From NCBI RefSeq assembly GCF_040183065.1, contig NC_091123.1, positions 11,512,001 to 11,576,000 on the forward strand: 64,000 bases of DNA, given 5' to 3'. Shown piece by piece: positions 1-12,248 of this stretch. This DNA comes from Periplaneta americana (Eukaryota > Arthropoda > Insecta > Blattodea > Blattidae). A program made the translations under genes and the position numbers. Position 1 is the stretch's first letter. Each line of letters begins with the position of its first letter. The notes below the pieces were generated by a model. The model saw only the letters and a list, made by a program, of their open reading frames with translations. It made no database searches and was not told the origin of the DNA.

Positions 1-892
1 ACTGTCGAGGATGACGTTGACATTGTTGACGGCTGACACGCAGGAGTTTCCGCGGAGTGAATCAAATGAAATTATCCCCGGTCGCTTGGGAGTGATCAGG
101 ATGTCTCACGAGTCCATCAGACTGACTCGTAACCAAAAAATTACTACATACAACGTTAACATATAATTTATATAATTTCAGACGTAGCTAAGCGACAAAC
201 CCTCATCACTAAGGGGAAATGAAGAGAAATATCCGACTTTTATTTCCAATCTCAACCATGCTCACAATAACAATCACGAACATCATAAACTTTTCACGCA
301 ATTATGGAATTTCATTTTTTGTCAAAAAAGATTGCATTATTATAAAGAAGAAAATGGGAAAAAGAAAGAAGAAGCTGAAACGATAGAAATGTCATATTTT
401 TATAACTGTAAAATATAATAAAATAATAACAATAATAGCCTGCTATTTGCTATTCGGTACCACCCTCGATGCTAAGTCAGAATAGGAGTTCGCTTGGATG
501 TCTTGACCTCAGGGGGAATAGAGAATACGAACAAAAGACTGGATTGTTCCTCTTGAAGGCGAGACAGATTAGAACTTCAACTGTTTATGACACGAACTGA
601 GGAAGGGATAAGAGTATCTACCCAACTATACACTTTTATGTATGTTTTAGGTTAGGATATATTATATGATATGTTTTGTGTGCCATTTTCATTTTAATAT
701 GTGTGTTCTTTTAGAGAGTAGTGGATGTAATCATAGGTGGGGGGGGGGGTGAAACCTACAAAGCAGGACTTGTTTTAGGTACAAAGCATGTACGGTCAGA
801 AGACCCGTGCATTGGATTTTAGAGAAAACTATGATAATATAAAAATCTATATGTATAATATTACTCAATAAATCCATCTATCTATTCGGTTC
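1..892. other. Unassigned AT-rich sequence
   Basis: No gene or recognisable element is seen here. There is an 11-base G run at 739-749 and short AAT stretches near 415-435. Reading frames are short and not protein-like. Confidence 0.5.
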
Positions 893-1416
893 AGAAGCTA
901 TTGTCATCTAATCTAGTTAAAAAACTGAAAGTTAGAATTTATAAAACAGTTATATTATCGGTTGTTCTGTATGGTTATGAAACTTGGACTCTCACTCTGA
1001 GAGAGGAACAGAGGTTAAGGGTGTTTGAGAATAAGGTGCTTAGGAAAATATTTGTGGTTAAGAGGGATGAAGTTACAGGAGAATGGAGAAAATTACACAA
1101 CGCAGAACTGCACGCATTGTATTCTTCACCTGACATAATTAGGAACATTAAATCCAGACGTTTGAGATGGACAGGGCATGTAGCACGCATGGGCGAATCC
1201 AGAAATGGATATAGAGTGTTAGTTGGGAAGTTGGGGGAAAAAGACCTTTGGGGAGGCCGAGACGTAGATGGGAGGATAATGTTAAAATGGATTTGAGGGA
1301 GGTGGGATATGATGACAGAGACTGGATTAATCTTGCTCAGGATAGGGACCGATAGCGGGCTTATGTGAGGGCGACAATTAACCTCCGGGTTCTCTAAAAG
1401 CCATCTGTAAGTAAGG
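893..1416 (+). pseudogene. LINE-A relic, 3' end of the RT-bearing ORF
   Basis: 5'-truncated non-LTR retrotransposon. The frame from about 901 reads LKVRIYKTVILSVVLYGYET, then the GHVARMGESRN motif typical of the region after the reverse transcriptase domain in many insect LINEs. The frame then shifts near 1297, and the rest of the conserved C-terminus (DRDWIN-like) lies in another frame. It ends at about 1416 with the family's AAGCCAT(C/T)TGTAAGTAAG tail. Six further LINE-A copies lie in this window. The short tandem-repeat tail suggests an RTE-like clade, but this is not certain. It is dead: truncated and frameshifted. Confidence 0.8.
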
Positions 1417-1661
1417 TATATACTACCGTCGTATATTTTTCTCGTTATAGGACACAAGATTTTAACATCATAAGAAAGCCATGTATAAAAACAATGAAAA
1501 AATAAATTAATTAGTGGGTTATGTTTAGAAGTTAGGAAGGTTTGACAATTTGTAAAATAACAAAACATCATCAATTTTATGGTTGCTAAAGTTGCTTACA
1601 GCAAATCAAATTTTCGTCAAATTCAACGCTACACAAGATTTCTCAAGATATGTCAATACAA

Positions 1662-2345
1662 AACCGTAGATGAGAGGATAATATTAAAATGGATTTGAGG
1701 GAGGTGGAATATGATTGTAGAAACTGGATTAATCATATATTATTATGATGTACCGAAGTACATTGTGATCGTGCAGATATTTTGCGTCATCATATGATGA
1801 AAGATGAGTGGAAGGGAGAAAAATTCTCTCCGGCACCGGCATTTGAACCCGAGTCTTCAGCTCTACTTGCTGACGCTCTATCCACCAAGACACACCGGAT
1901 TCCCATCCCGATGTCGGATCGAATCCTCTTGGGTTCCCTGATAAGCGAAAAATAATCACTTAGTGATTTAAGACGGCGCTTATTCCGTCGGATCCCGATC
2001 ACTTAGTCACTCGTAATGAGTGCACCTCTGCATATGTGTGGACATTGTGCCATTGTGTGCAGTGCATGAGGGTAGGCCACTAGAGGGAACTCTAGAGGTG
2101 GAACTAAAACTGAGAGGATTCAATCCGACATCGGGATGGGAATTCGGTGTGGCTTAGTGGATAGAGCGTCAGCACGTAGAGCAGAAGACCCGGGTTCAAA
2201 TCCCGATGCAGGAGAGAATTTTTCTCCGTTTCACTAATCTTTCATCATATGGATTAATTTTCCTCAGGATAGGGACAGATGGCGGGCTATGTGAGGGCGG
2301 AAATGAACTTTCTGATTCTATAAAAGCCATTTGTAAGTAAGTAAA
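1662..2345 (+). pseudogene. LINE-A 3' fragment split by an insertion
   Basis: Positions 1662-1733 and 2251-2345 are the last part of LINE-A, recognisable against the copies at 1250-1416 and 41430-41586. They are separated by a 517-bp insertion flanked by the direct repeat GGATTAAT (1726-1733 and 2251-2258). The 3' tail AAGCCATTTGTAAGTAAGTAA ends near 2345, and an AAT stretch follows. Confidence 0.75.
1734..2250. mobile_element. Inverted, tRNA-like repeat element with 8-bp target duplication
   Basis: A 517-bp insertion inside LINE-A bounded by GGATTAAT duplications. Its two arms (about 1788-1935 and 2105-2250) are reverse complements. Each carries a tRNA-like module with a B-box-like GGGTTCAAATCC (right arm, + strand) or its complement (left arm), and each starts or ends with GAGAGAATTTTTCTCC-like sequence. 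The first 55 bp are not part of the inverted repeat. Relatives lie at 10487-10806 and 57901-58368. It could be a fold-back DNA element or a dimeric retroposon. Confidence 0.6.
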
Positions 2346-2401
2346 TAACAATAATAATAATATTGTTACTATTGTTTAAGTTAAAGAAATATTTGATCCT
2401 A

Positions 2402-2789
2402 TAGTCCCGTCGCTCTAATTTCCGGCAGCCAATCGCGTTGCAGGTCGGTTACATTTAAACGTGTGCGTCTTTTGATTCGCTGATGAAGAAGTTATTAATT
2501 TCTTAAGGCTCGCCATTTTGGCTCTTTAGTTGGCGTTCGCAGAAAGCACACGAAGACGTTATTAGCCGCTCAATTATTTGCTGAATTACAGTGCGTTTGG
2601 TTTATTATCATAGGAGCTACGACATGATAATGTTTAACGGTGTGGCAAATAGATTCCTCGTATGGTACCTCGGCAACGACAGAACAAAAATGGCGAACGA
2701 TACTACCTACCTAGACTTTATAGAGCCTTCACTTCCTAAGACGTGAGCAAAGAGGAGGAGTCACGGCGGGAATAACAGCGTCGCGACTA
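2402..2789. mobile_element. TIR element (MITE), probable TA target
   Basis: The ends match as imperfect inverted repeats of about 25 bp: TAGTCCCGTCGCTCTAATTT at the left, and TAGTCGCGACGCTGTTATT as the complement of the right end. TA lies directly outside both ends (2400-2401, 2790-2791), as expected for a Tc1/mariner-type MITE. No coding sequence is seen inside. The TIR boundary is uncertain by a few bases. Confidence 0.5.
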
Positions 2790-2791
2790 TA

Positions 2792-3415
2792 GTAGACGAA
2801 TGTGAAGGTGATGCAGATTTTTTCTGTGTAGTAGGCCTATAACTTTCCCAAGCGTTACTTCACTATGTAGCCATGAAACAGATTATAAACATTGCAACGT
2901 CGTACGCAGAGACCTTGAACTTGATGTGATGAAGTGAAATAATTCATGTCAGGGTAGTAAATTTCTCCAGCTGGGAACAGCATTCAAATGTGAAGGCAGA
3001 CCCATATGAGCGACTTTCGACTGTTGATAGCAGTGTTTAGCTGCAAGATGTCAGGAGTTGCATATAATTTAAAAGAAATGACAGTCTCCCCATGCGTGTC
3101 ACGACGGCCATCCTGCTCCCAATTTCAATAAATCTCCCCAAAAATAAAACAGACATTACTCTACAGTAGACTAGGCAGAGTCTGTTTTCTCTTCGATCCT
3201 GACCGAATCGTACGAATGTGGTAAAGAAAAGGTTCTGTGACAATATAGTAGCCTATGATAGTACTTCGATTCACTGGTCAACAAAACTAAACTAGATAAA
3301 GAATGGGTGATCCTTATAGCATTTTTCGTCCTGATTTCAGACCTGTTTTCAAAATGTTTCTATCGCCCAGGGTTTTTCAGTAATTATTATATAAAAATGT
3401 ACTTTAGACATTTCT
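2792..3415. other. Unassigned sequence
   Basis: No gene seen. It includes one TAGGCCTA octamer at 2832-2839. A minus-strand open frame at 3037-3243 has no recognisable domain and is not annotated. Confidence 0.4.
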
Positions 3416-3418
3416 AGT

Positions 3419-3808
<390 letters not shown>

Positions 3809-3832
3809 CTTTATTGTCGAAGGCATAATATA

Positions 3833-4046
3833 GGGGAGAGTCGGGTAGTATCGGACATCGGGTAATATCGGACAGTGAGTTTCTTTCATCTACCACCATA
3901 TGGTAGTACCTGAATGACATAGTTACGTTTCTCTATGCGACATCACAGAAACGTAACCATGTCAATCAGGTACTATCATCGTGTGGTAGATGAAAGAAAC
4001 TCACTGTCCGATATTACCCGATGTCCGATACTACCCGCCTCTCCCC
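3833..4046. mobile_element. Hairpin MITE with GGGG...CCCC ends and TA flanks
   Basis: A 214-bp near-perfect palindrome. The left arm from 3833 (GGGGAGAGTCGGGTAGTATC) is matched by the right arm ending GATACTACCCGCCTCTCCCC at 4046, with a loop near 3935-3943. TA lies outside both ends (3831-3832, 4047-4048), consistent with a Tc1/mariner-type MITE. It has no coding capacity. It sits about 25 bp after the GATA microsatellite. Confidence 0.75.
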
Positions 4047-4049
4047 TAT

Positions 4050-4724
4050 GCATAGACATGATCAAATATATACAATTAAAATTTAATTTAAAATAAGTCA
4101 AATATAAAAAAAAAACATTATTCATTTCTAGGGCCCATGCGTGCATCCTCAAGACTGTAGGGACTCAATTTTATTAATTTCGTTTTTATATAATTCCTAA
4201 ATTTGAGGGAATTTTTTTGTATATTTGATGTCATCAGGCAAACTATTGTAGATTTTTGATACCAAAAACCATATGGGTTCTACTAGTGATACCTTGTAAC
4301 ATTTTACTTAAAATCATATTTATGTATCTAATGTGTGTGTGAAATAGATTTTAGGCTATACTTCGCTTGAGAAACATCTCTTTGAGTTTCCAGTAGTAAC
4401 TGACAGAATATTTGGGCTTAATTTTTGCTGGTAGCGTCTTTCCATTTCAGAAAAATCCTGATGAAAATGATCCCCATGTTCGTCGCTCACTACCCGAAGG
4501 TTTTGAGGAAAGAAAAAAATAGGTGAGAATCCAAGAAGTTATTTTGAGAGATACATGACACCCCATCATATTACAGTTCTGAATCGACTCGCTGACAAGT
4601 TCTCTGTAATCTTCTGATCTGTGGTTCCTAGAAAGTAACAGTCTGTTGAATGATGCTTAGGTTCCCGGCATATCATTGGAATTGGAAAAGGCATATGACG
4701 GGATTCTTTTAGCCAATAGAATCA
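4050..4724. other. Unassigned AT-rich sequence
   Basis: No gene, repeat or element boundary recognised. It ends at the left target duplication of the hAT element. Confidence 0.4.
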
Positions 4725-4732
4725 CATGGAGC

Positions 4733-6241
4733 CAGCGTTGCCAACCGTGGCCGAATTCGGCTAAACGTAGCTTAATTTTTAGTCATGTAGCTTGTAGCAG
4801 AATGGTCGTAGCCGAATGTCAAAATGTAGCCGAATTGAGATTCGATCGAGCGACCATGTGTAAACACTTTCTTTTAACAAATTTATTTTCTCATACTAAT
4901 ACCCACCAGAATTTCCTCACTTCCTCATTAAAATACGAAAATATACCGGTTGAAACTTTGTGTCACAGACTGAATTCTGAACAATGTGACCCGCATTTAT
5001 GGCAAGGGTAACATTCCTATTTTCAGTTTTATTTTCCTGTTATGTGAATAGCGCCTATTACCTAACTGACAATTTCTTGTACTCGTGAATTTGCAGACAC
5101 CCGTCAGGCGGTTTATTAGGGGTCGCCTACCCAACAAAAGTAAACCAGTAACCTGACAGTTCCTCTGTTTGTGAACTTCCCTGCACATGGCAGAGTTTTT
5201 ATTAGGGGTTGCCTACTCGGCAAAAATAACCGTACTCCGGCTTCAAATAACAATGAAATTTAAGCCTCTTAGATTTAAAAAACTGGCTCTTCCCACGCAT
5301 ATCTATCTCATTGTCCACTTGTTACGACACTTTGTGCAAAACATTGTAAACAATATAACATTGATCGTCTGTTCTATTTATTACTAAAAAATAAGGGCTA
5401 TGTCTAAAGTTCTAAAATCTAAAATATCTTCATACATACCACACTTTACGAATAGTCTTCCGATGACACAGTGTTTAGGCCTACAATGTTTTGCACAAAA
5501 TGTCGCAACAAATTGACAATGAGATAGATTTGAGTGGGAAGGCCGGGAAGGTCCAGTTTTTTAAATGTGTGAGTCTTATGTTTCATTGTTATTTATTTCC
5601 TTTTATGGCGTCTTCTCCCGTCAGTATACTGTAAATAAGGAAAACAGTCTTACATGTGTCTGATTTCCAGTCAGTCGAGTTCCACTAAAATAGGACCTAC
5701 TTAGTAAATGTAACTTTAGTGTAGTGTGTTGTGATTTCATATTGAGTTCTGATACATCTGACATTGAGTGCCAATCATCCACGAGGAAGAAAAGCCTGCC
5801 GCATAGAAATTAATCCACGTAATAAGATTGCTACGAACACACAGAATGGTCTCCTGTTATCATCGCATGCTAAGATCAATGACAAGTTAGTGTTATATCC
5901 TAAGGCAGGACCAAATGACGAACAACAGGAAGAAGAAGAGGTTGATGGCTTCTTCAATGTGTGTTAGTTATTGTTTACAAAATTTTGACTGTAAATATGT
6001 ATGAACACATAGACAAATATATATAAAACGTGGACACTGTGACATTTTTTTTTTTGTTTGTGTTAACACGTGTTATCAGAAGGATCAACTAGATTTCATT
6101 AGGTGAGTTAATAAATACTGACTGAGTTGAGCAACGCTTTACCAAACCTATAGAAGTGTGTTGATGCTTAGGACTATGTATTGACTAATTCTGTTTGTAA
6201 GAAATAATAATGATTATTATAAATATTAATATTAATAACCC

Positions 6242-6283
<42 letters not shown>

Positions 6284-6504
6284 TAATAATAATAATAATA
6301 TTTAATTATATTATTATTTTTTCTTTTGAATTATTTTTATTAAATTAATATAACGGGCAATGTTAACGGGCATCGTTAAACACAGCACACTGAACAATAT
6401 ATACGCAAATTCTTCAAGTTTTGAGCGTAGCTTAATTTCAGTCTTTGTAGCTGAATTTCGGGACGTTTGTAGCCGACTGGCTCGTGTTGAGGTTGGCAAC
6501 GCTG
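4733..6504. mobile_element. Non-autonomous hAT element (hAT-1)
   Basis: A 1772-bp element with perfect 14-bp terminal inverted repeats, CAGCGTTGCCAACC at 4733-4746 and its complement at 6491-6504. It is flanked by the exact 8-bp duplication CATGGAGC (4725-4732 and 6505-6512). An 8-bp duplication and CAG-starting TIRs are diagnostic of the hAT superfamily. Subterminal GTAGC/GTAGCCGAAT motifs recur at both ends. An internal inverted repeat pairs about 5270-5350 with 5478-5560. Only short frames are present and none resembles a transposase, so movement would have depended on another element. Confidence 0.92.
6241..6300. repeat. (AAT)n microsatellite inside hAT-1
   Basis: About 60 bp of AAT repeats with one interruption. 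Confidence 0.95.
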
Positions 6505-6512
6505 CATGGAGC

Positions 6513-7580
6513 ACAAACGATTTCAGGGACCCAGTTACTGTCCTCATCTATTTTGCAATCAAAAGAACACTCGTAAGCTCTTTTACCTAGAGTAGTAAAA
6601 TTCAAAGTTAACTAACCACAAACGTAACAAAAATTGTTTATATAATTTACACAGTATTTCAAAGTATGTTTTACTTTATAAGATACTTTTACCACACTTA
6701 AAATTAGGACAAAGAAAACACGGGTTATGAAACCTGTTTCAGGATTGTAAGTTCCAACTCAACTGACAATTAATGCTAACTCTCGCAGTCGAGGAATAAA
6801 ATTCAATTTTATGAATTCTGACTTCACAAGCAACAGTAATCTAAAGTTATAGGTCAATTGTTAAAGTAATAAAATCAAATATTTGAAATATTTTCTTTTC
6901 ATTAGCATATTAAGGACTGTATATAGCAATAAAAATAAATCAATTTTTCTAAAATTACAAAACAGTGGTAGGTGGTAGAAAAATTCTGACTTCATTTTTG
7001 GAATCAGCAGATGAAATTACACAAGAAACAGCAGAACTTGTACATTTAACAAAATCATTGTTGACCAGTGATTTAAAGGTGCTGATTAGATTGCTAGGTT
7101 ATCTAGCGACGGTGAAATTGGATAGGCCTACCTCTCAATTATCTTACAGTTGCAGAAAAACCTTAGAAAAATCCCAAACGGGATTCTATAACACGCTCGA
7201 TTCAAACTTCCGAAGCTCTCTATCAGCTAATGTTTACTCAGGGATGAACAACAAAGATGTGTGTTTTCAACGACAAGGTCTATTCTCAACTGTAAGCTTG
7301 CTGCTGTTGTCGGCAACCTAAACTTAAAAAGCGCAGCCTACTGATGCATTCAAGAGGCAGTACTATTTATAAACATGCAGACCTACTGTACATGTTCCAC
7401 TTTCTGCTCTATTTCCACTACGGCTAGAATTACTTACATTAAATTTAATTATAGTAATTAATTTGTTCTCTCGTTTGGAGCCCTAAAATTAATTTGTCTG
7501 AGGAATGTTCTTTGGGGACATATGATTTACAGAAACTTTTTTACCATTTTACTCTCGAAAAAAATCGCTAAAGTTTATTT
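6513..7580. other. Unassigned AT-rich sequence
   Basis: No gene recognised. A 118-codon + strand frame at 6965-7321 has no known domain, no promoter and no splice context, and is left unassigned. TAGGCCTA occurs at 7123-7130. Confidence 0.35.
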
Positions 7581-7582
7581 TA

Positions 7583-7590
7583 AGTCGTCG

Positions 7591-7628
<38 letters not shown>

Positions 7629-8738
7629 TCCGCACTACAGCCACACATGGGCCTTGGCGTCCTCAACAATTCTTTTCCATGTTAGTCTTTCCTGTGCCTT
7701 CCTCCTCCAATTTCTCACTCCCAATGCCACCAAATCATCTGTCACGCCATCAAACCATCTGAGCTTAGGTCTTTCCTTTTTCCTTATCCCTTCAGTTTCA
7801 TTAAAAAGCAGCTTTTTGGCTATTTCGTCTTCGCTCATTCTCATGAGATGACCGAGCCATCTTATCCTTTCTGCTTTTATATATCCGATTCTTCATATAA
7901 GTGATATAATTCCCGGTTAAACCTTCTTCTCCATATTCCTCCCTCATTAATCGCTCCATATATTCTTCTTAAGATCTTTCTTTCGAAAGTTCCCAGAGAA
8001 TTTTCCTCTCTTTTTGTCAGGGTCCAAGTCTCCGCTCCATAAATCAACACCGGTCTTATCGTTGTTTTATAAATCTTAGTTTTAATCGTACAAGGAACAT
8101 TCTTTGCTTTTAATATATTTGCTAATCCAAAATAGTTCTTATTGGCTGCTATTAATCTAGCTCCTATTTCACTATCCATGGTATTGTTTTCTGTTATTAC
8201 TGATCCCAAATATTTGAAAGACTTGACCCTCTCAAACGTAAATTCCTGTATCTTAAGCTCATTTGGTATTGATATTCTAGAATACCCACTAAACATATAT
8301 TTTGTTTTCTCTTGATTGATAGTTAATCCCATGTGTTCAGCCTTTTCATTCAGTCTCTCAAATTCATTACTCAGACTTTTGATGTTTCTACTAATGATAG
8401 CTACGTCATCAGCAAATGCCAAGGTCTGGAATGTTCTATAGAAAACAGTATTAGTTGTTTGTACTTCAGCTGCTCTTATTACCTTGTCTAGGGCGACGTT
8501 AAAAAACAGGCAAGCTAAAGGATCTCCTTGCCTTAATATCTTACTTATTTCAAATGTTTCTGACAATAAATTCTGCATTTACTTTGACTCTACGTTTGTT
8601 ACTCTCCATTGTTGCCATTATTAATCTTATCAGTTTCTCTGGAACTTGAAATTGGAGCAATGCCTTAAACAATTCATTTCTATTGATACTATCGTAAGCT
8701 GCTTTAAAGTCCAGGAACAAAAAGTGTAGTCCTATTTA
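7583..8738 (-). pseudogene. LINE-B relic: reverse transcriptase with A and C motifs
   Basis: 5'-truncated non-LTR retrotransposon. Reading from 8738 downward, it starts at FLDFKAAYDS (RT motif A). It continues through ILRQGDPLACLFFN (B-type motif) and LAFADDVAIISRN (catalytic FADD motif), then RPVLIYGAETWTLTKREE and, after a one-base frameshift near 7875, IRWLGHLMRMSEDE. The 3' end is a (TCA/GAT)n tail at about 7583-7628, giving a short tandem-repeat tail like LINE-A's. The catalytic aspartates are still readable, but the element is truncated and frameshifted. It would have encoded the polymerase for target-primed reverse transcription. Confidence 0.88.
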
Positions 8739-9504
8739 TTTTAAGTAGTTTTCATAAAATTGTAAAATTGTTAAGAAAGGTGAAAAGGGATTTCCTGCGT
8801 GAAACGTCTACAATATTCGAAGAATAGTCTATAATAATAATGAATCTGTAGCCGAAATTTTTCTGGTAATTTTCGATTTTCCAAAAATAATTGGTCCTAA
8901 CATATATAATTAACCACCCTGAAACCGAAAAACGCTTTTTTAAATTTTTGTTTGTATGTCTGTCTGTATGTTTGTTACCTTTTCACGCGATAATGGCTGA
9001 ACGGATTTCGATGAAAATTGGAATATAAATTAAGTTCGTTGTAACTTAGATTTTAGGCTATATGGCATTCAAAATACATTATTTAAAAGGGGGGTTATAA
9101 GGGAACCTGTATTAAATAAATCGAAATATCTCGCTTATTATTGATTTTTATGAAAAATATTACATAACAAAAGTTCCTTTAAAAATAATTTGCGATAAGT
9201 TTTATTCCTTGAAACATTTTGATAGGACTGATATTTAATGAGATAAATGAGTTTTAAAATTAAAATAACTGCCATCTAAGGCCGTGTAATGAATTAAAAT
9301 ACAAATGACTTCGTCTATAAGGGGCCTTGGACAGCAACAATCGAAAGCTATGAAAGATAGCCTACAGGCAATGTTTCTGTGTTTTATGAAGTAATATCGG
9401 AAGCTAAATTAACCGATTTGTATAATTAATTATTATTTCACCATTGGAAAGTGTAGTTTCTCTAGATGGACATAATGCTATAATGTTTATTACAGTAACT
9501 TCTG

Positions 9505-9586
9505 ATATAATATAATATAATATAATATAATATAATATAATATAATATAATATAATATAATATAATATAATATAATATAATATAAT
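9505..9586. repeat. (TATAA)n array inside Helitron-I copy 1
   Basis: About 16 pentamer units. The equivalent array in copy 2 is more than twice as long. Confidence 0.95.
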
Positions 9587-9596
9587 TTAAGTATTT

Positions 9597-9768
9597 GAAG
9601 GGTTCAGAACCATAGTGGGTCAAGCGCAATTTACTGAATACGTAGAAAACAAGGGTTAAAATTAAGTTATTACCATAATTCAATGGAAACCTAGGCCTAT
9701 GACAAGTAAAATAAAATATACACATTAAATCTAAATGATTGCAATCTTCATTAAACTATGGTTGAATA
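9597..9768 (+). repeat. M1 segment inside Helitron-I copy 1
   Basis: Begins GGGTTCAGAACCATAGTGGG and continues through CAAGGGTTAAAAT to the ATTAAACTATGG end. Related segments lie at 11064-11450, 19104-19316, 21258-21363 and 54228-54395. A TAGGCCTA insertion is present at 9692-9699. Confidence 0.75.
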
Positions 9769-10000
9769 TAATAAAAATTAAGAAACATGTTAATGGAATT
9801 GTCATTGCACCAAATGAGTGTCTCTGGACCAAAATGATCGCATTTTAATTATTTGGATGCAATTTAAATTAAGTAATATATTAAACGATTTATCCTTCTA
9901 TCAAACACAAATGTTCCCTGGATCAAATGTCCTATTTTAATTATGTAATTACTTTATATTTATTTCTAACGGGTGCAGCGGAGCGCACGGGTACGGCTAG

Positions 10001-10486
10001 TAATAAAATAAAATTTGTAATTTTCTTAACACTGTAGGGTATTTCATTTGATATTCATGTACATACACAATATTTCCATGACTATTACCTATGTGCTACA
10101 CCTCGAGGCACACTGAACAGAGAATGGAGCGGGACGGACCGCGTGGAAAATCGCCACACTTCTGTTTCCATGGTACCGCGAGTAATATCATTTTGTAAGA
10201 AAACGAGACAATTTTGTCAATATATAAACTCTTTCATAAGTAACGAGTCTATGGAAAAATAAACTATTTTGGATATTTTTTTAAAACACCAGTGAAAGGG
10301 AGACATAACTAAGTTCTATAAAGTAATGGCGATCCCTATGCTCAGTTTCGGGCGTATGAGCTGGATTATTGACAGAGCTGATACACGTAAATATTGATTC
10401 GGGGGATGTTATAGTTATCCGTTCTGTGGTTGGATTTAGGCTAGGCCTACATTATTGTACAAACGGAGAAGTTGTTATTAATTGTT
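10001..10486. other. Unassigned sequence
   Basis: No gene or element recognised. TAGGCCTA occurs at 10442-10449. Confidence 0.4.
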
Positions 10487-10806
10487 ATTAGAGGAGAAAA
10501 ATTCGCTCCGGCGCCGGGGATCGAACCCGGATCCTTGGTTTTACGTACCCAGCGCTCTAATCACTGAGCTACGCCGAAGTTCAATCCACAGCACCGGATC
10601 GAATCCTCTCCTCTAGCGTTTTTTCCCTTTATGATCTTACTCCATGTTCGACTGTAAGTTGACATAATATTAAGTCAACTGCCATTATACAAGGAGCGCA
10701 CTCAATTGAGTGAGTTGGTGGCCGAGATTCAACAGTAATATGCACTGTTGGGCGAAGAATCTACGTAGAGATTAATTTTTGGTCCTACAAAATTTATCTG
10801 TTATGG
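10487..10806. mobile_element. tRNA-like dispersed element
   Basis: Same family as 57901-58250. Its minus strand has a tRNA-like module whose B-box complement is GGATCGAACCC (about 10518-10528), and GAGCTACGCC (10567-10576) is the complement of a D-arm-like GGCGTAGCTC. The body continues through ACAAGGAGCGCACTCA to the shared end near TTTTTGGTCCTACA. The long inverted arm present in the 57901 copy is absent. It is not a functional tRNA gene, because the acceptor halves do not pair. Confidence 0.6.
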
Positions 10807-11063
10807 TTTTCAAATTTGTAAAAAGAATTGAATAGCTTAGCTTATATGGGGAATGAATGAAAATATATGGGGAGCATGGAGGTAGAGCAGCATGTGTCCA
10901 AGACTTCGGCACTAGAATTAACTACTGTAGTCAACAACAAGCTCCCAGTGTCCTTTTAGCTTGGGAAGAACCGAGGACACAATTTGATAGGAGGCTCAAG
11001 AAACCCCAGGGACTTCTGGAAGTTTCGGCAACGAGAAAAATACCTCCGCTAGTCGGAATTGAA

Positions 11064-11450
11064 GGGTTCAGAACCATAGTGGGCCAAGCGCCATTTACTA
11101 AAACCGTAGAAAACAAGGGTTAAAATGAAGTTATCACTCTCATTCAATGGAAACATATAGCAAGTAGGGCTAATATAAAGTATACACGTTAAAACTATAC
11201 GATATATGAACTTTTCCTGGTAGGGGCAAGTTACCTGGTTGAGGTTTTTTCCGGGGTTTTCCCTCAACCCAATACGAGCAAATGCTGGGTAACTTTCGGT
11301 GCTGAACCTGGACTCATTTCACTGGCATGATCACCTTCATTTCATTCAGACGCTAAATAACCTAGATGTTGATACAGCGTCGTGAAATAACCCAATAAAA
11401 ATATATATCAATCTTCATTAAACAATGGTATTCACTTATTTTTAACCCTT
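11064..11450 (+). repeat. M1 segment interrupted by a SINE
   Basis: M1 sequence from GGGTTCAGAACCATAGTGGG runs to about 11221. SINE-A sequence follows, then M1 resumes with CAATCTTCATTAAACAATGG at about 11410. Confidence 0.65.
11222..11400 (+). mobile_element. SINE-A, 5'-truncated
   Basis: Lacks the tRNA-like head. It starts at GGGGCAAGTTACCTGGTTGA and carries the full body and 3' end (ACGCTAAATAACCTAGATG, then AGCGTCGTGAAATAACCC). It interrupts M1. Confidence 0.85.
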
Positions 11451-12246
11451 GCTTTCCCTTCAATTAAACCAGTAATCAGTTGCTATAACAACACTGAGTT
11501 ACCTAGCCACCAAATAAAACAGTGGAAGAACAAAAATTTGTAGAGCACGTCCAAAGACTGGAAGAGGACTACCATAAAGATTTCTGCACTTTAAACCGGA
11601 AGGAAAAAAAAACAGGAAGGCCCAAAAATGGGATGGCTCACTCTTTCATAACCGGAATAGGCCGTGAGGCTTAATTCATGATTATGATGATGTTGGTGAT
11701 AATGACGTAAGTATTACAGTATATTCACATAGAAGTATCCGCATAGTGTAGCTGTAATCGGCAGAGAGGCATTGAACCGCGGTCGATTCCCAGGCTTTGG
11801 GGCGTTCGCCCTTGGAAGTCTCATTATCTGGAAGGAGTTTCTTCCGTTCTACACCGGAAGTGTGCTCAAGGAGGAACCAAGTAAGAAGGCTGCCCATTGT
11901 CTCACAATTGTTGCGTATCTCTTCAGCCGTGGCGGTCAGCTGACGGCTCCTAATATCAGGGAACGGGGTTCGATTCACATGAAGAAAGCGAGTAAGAAGG
12001 TAGCCTTCTTAAAACAGCTTGAAATTCACTTGCAGATTCTTACAAATTGAGATATTGTACAGAAAATGTTAATAGCTGCTGATGCGAATTGTATCACAAG
12101 AAAAGCTACATTTGAGAAGTAATTTTGGAGAACATGTTTCTGGCACATGTTTTTCCCCCTGTACTTTTGAATGATTTCACAATGGAAGAAAGACATATAA
12201 TACATATTCCGTGAGATATAGTGTTAAAAGTTGTGTAATCAAGATG
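11451..12246. other. Unassigned, with a possible tRNA-like fragment
   Basis: No gene is seen. At about 11925-11985, a GGGGTTCGATTC box preceded by CGTGGCGGTCAGC may be a SINE head, but no body is recognised. Confidence 0.3.
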
Positions 12247-12248
12247 TA

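Larger units (their letters stand above)
8828..10000 (+). mobile_element. Helitron-I copy 1 (non-autonomous)
   Basis: This 1173-bp repeat is shared with 53052-54623. It begins TCTATAATAATAATGAATC and ends CACGGGTACGGCTAG followed by T. The TC start, CTAG end and a short hairpin just upstream of the end (GTGC...GCAC, about 9973-9988) are Helitron hallmarks, and there is no target duplication. It contains an M1 segment and a TATAA pentamer array. No Rep/helicase is encoded. Confidence 0.75.

Noticed and set aside
6965-7321. 118-codon + frame as a host exon.
   Set aside because: No domain, composition like surrounding AT-rich DNA, no convincing splice or promoter signals.
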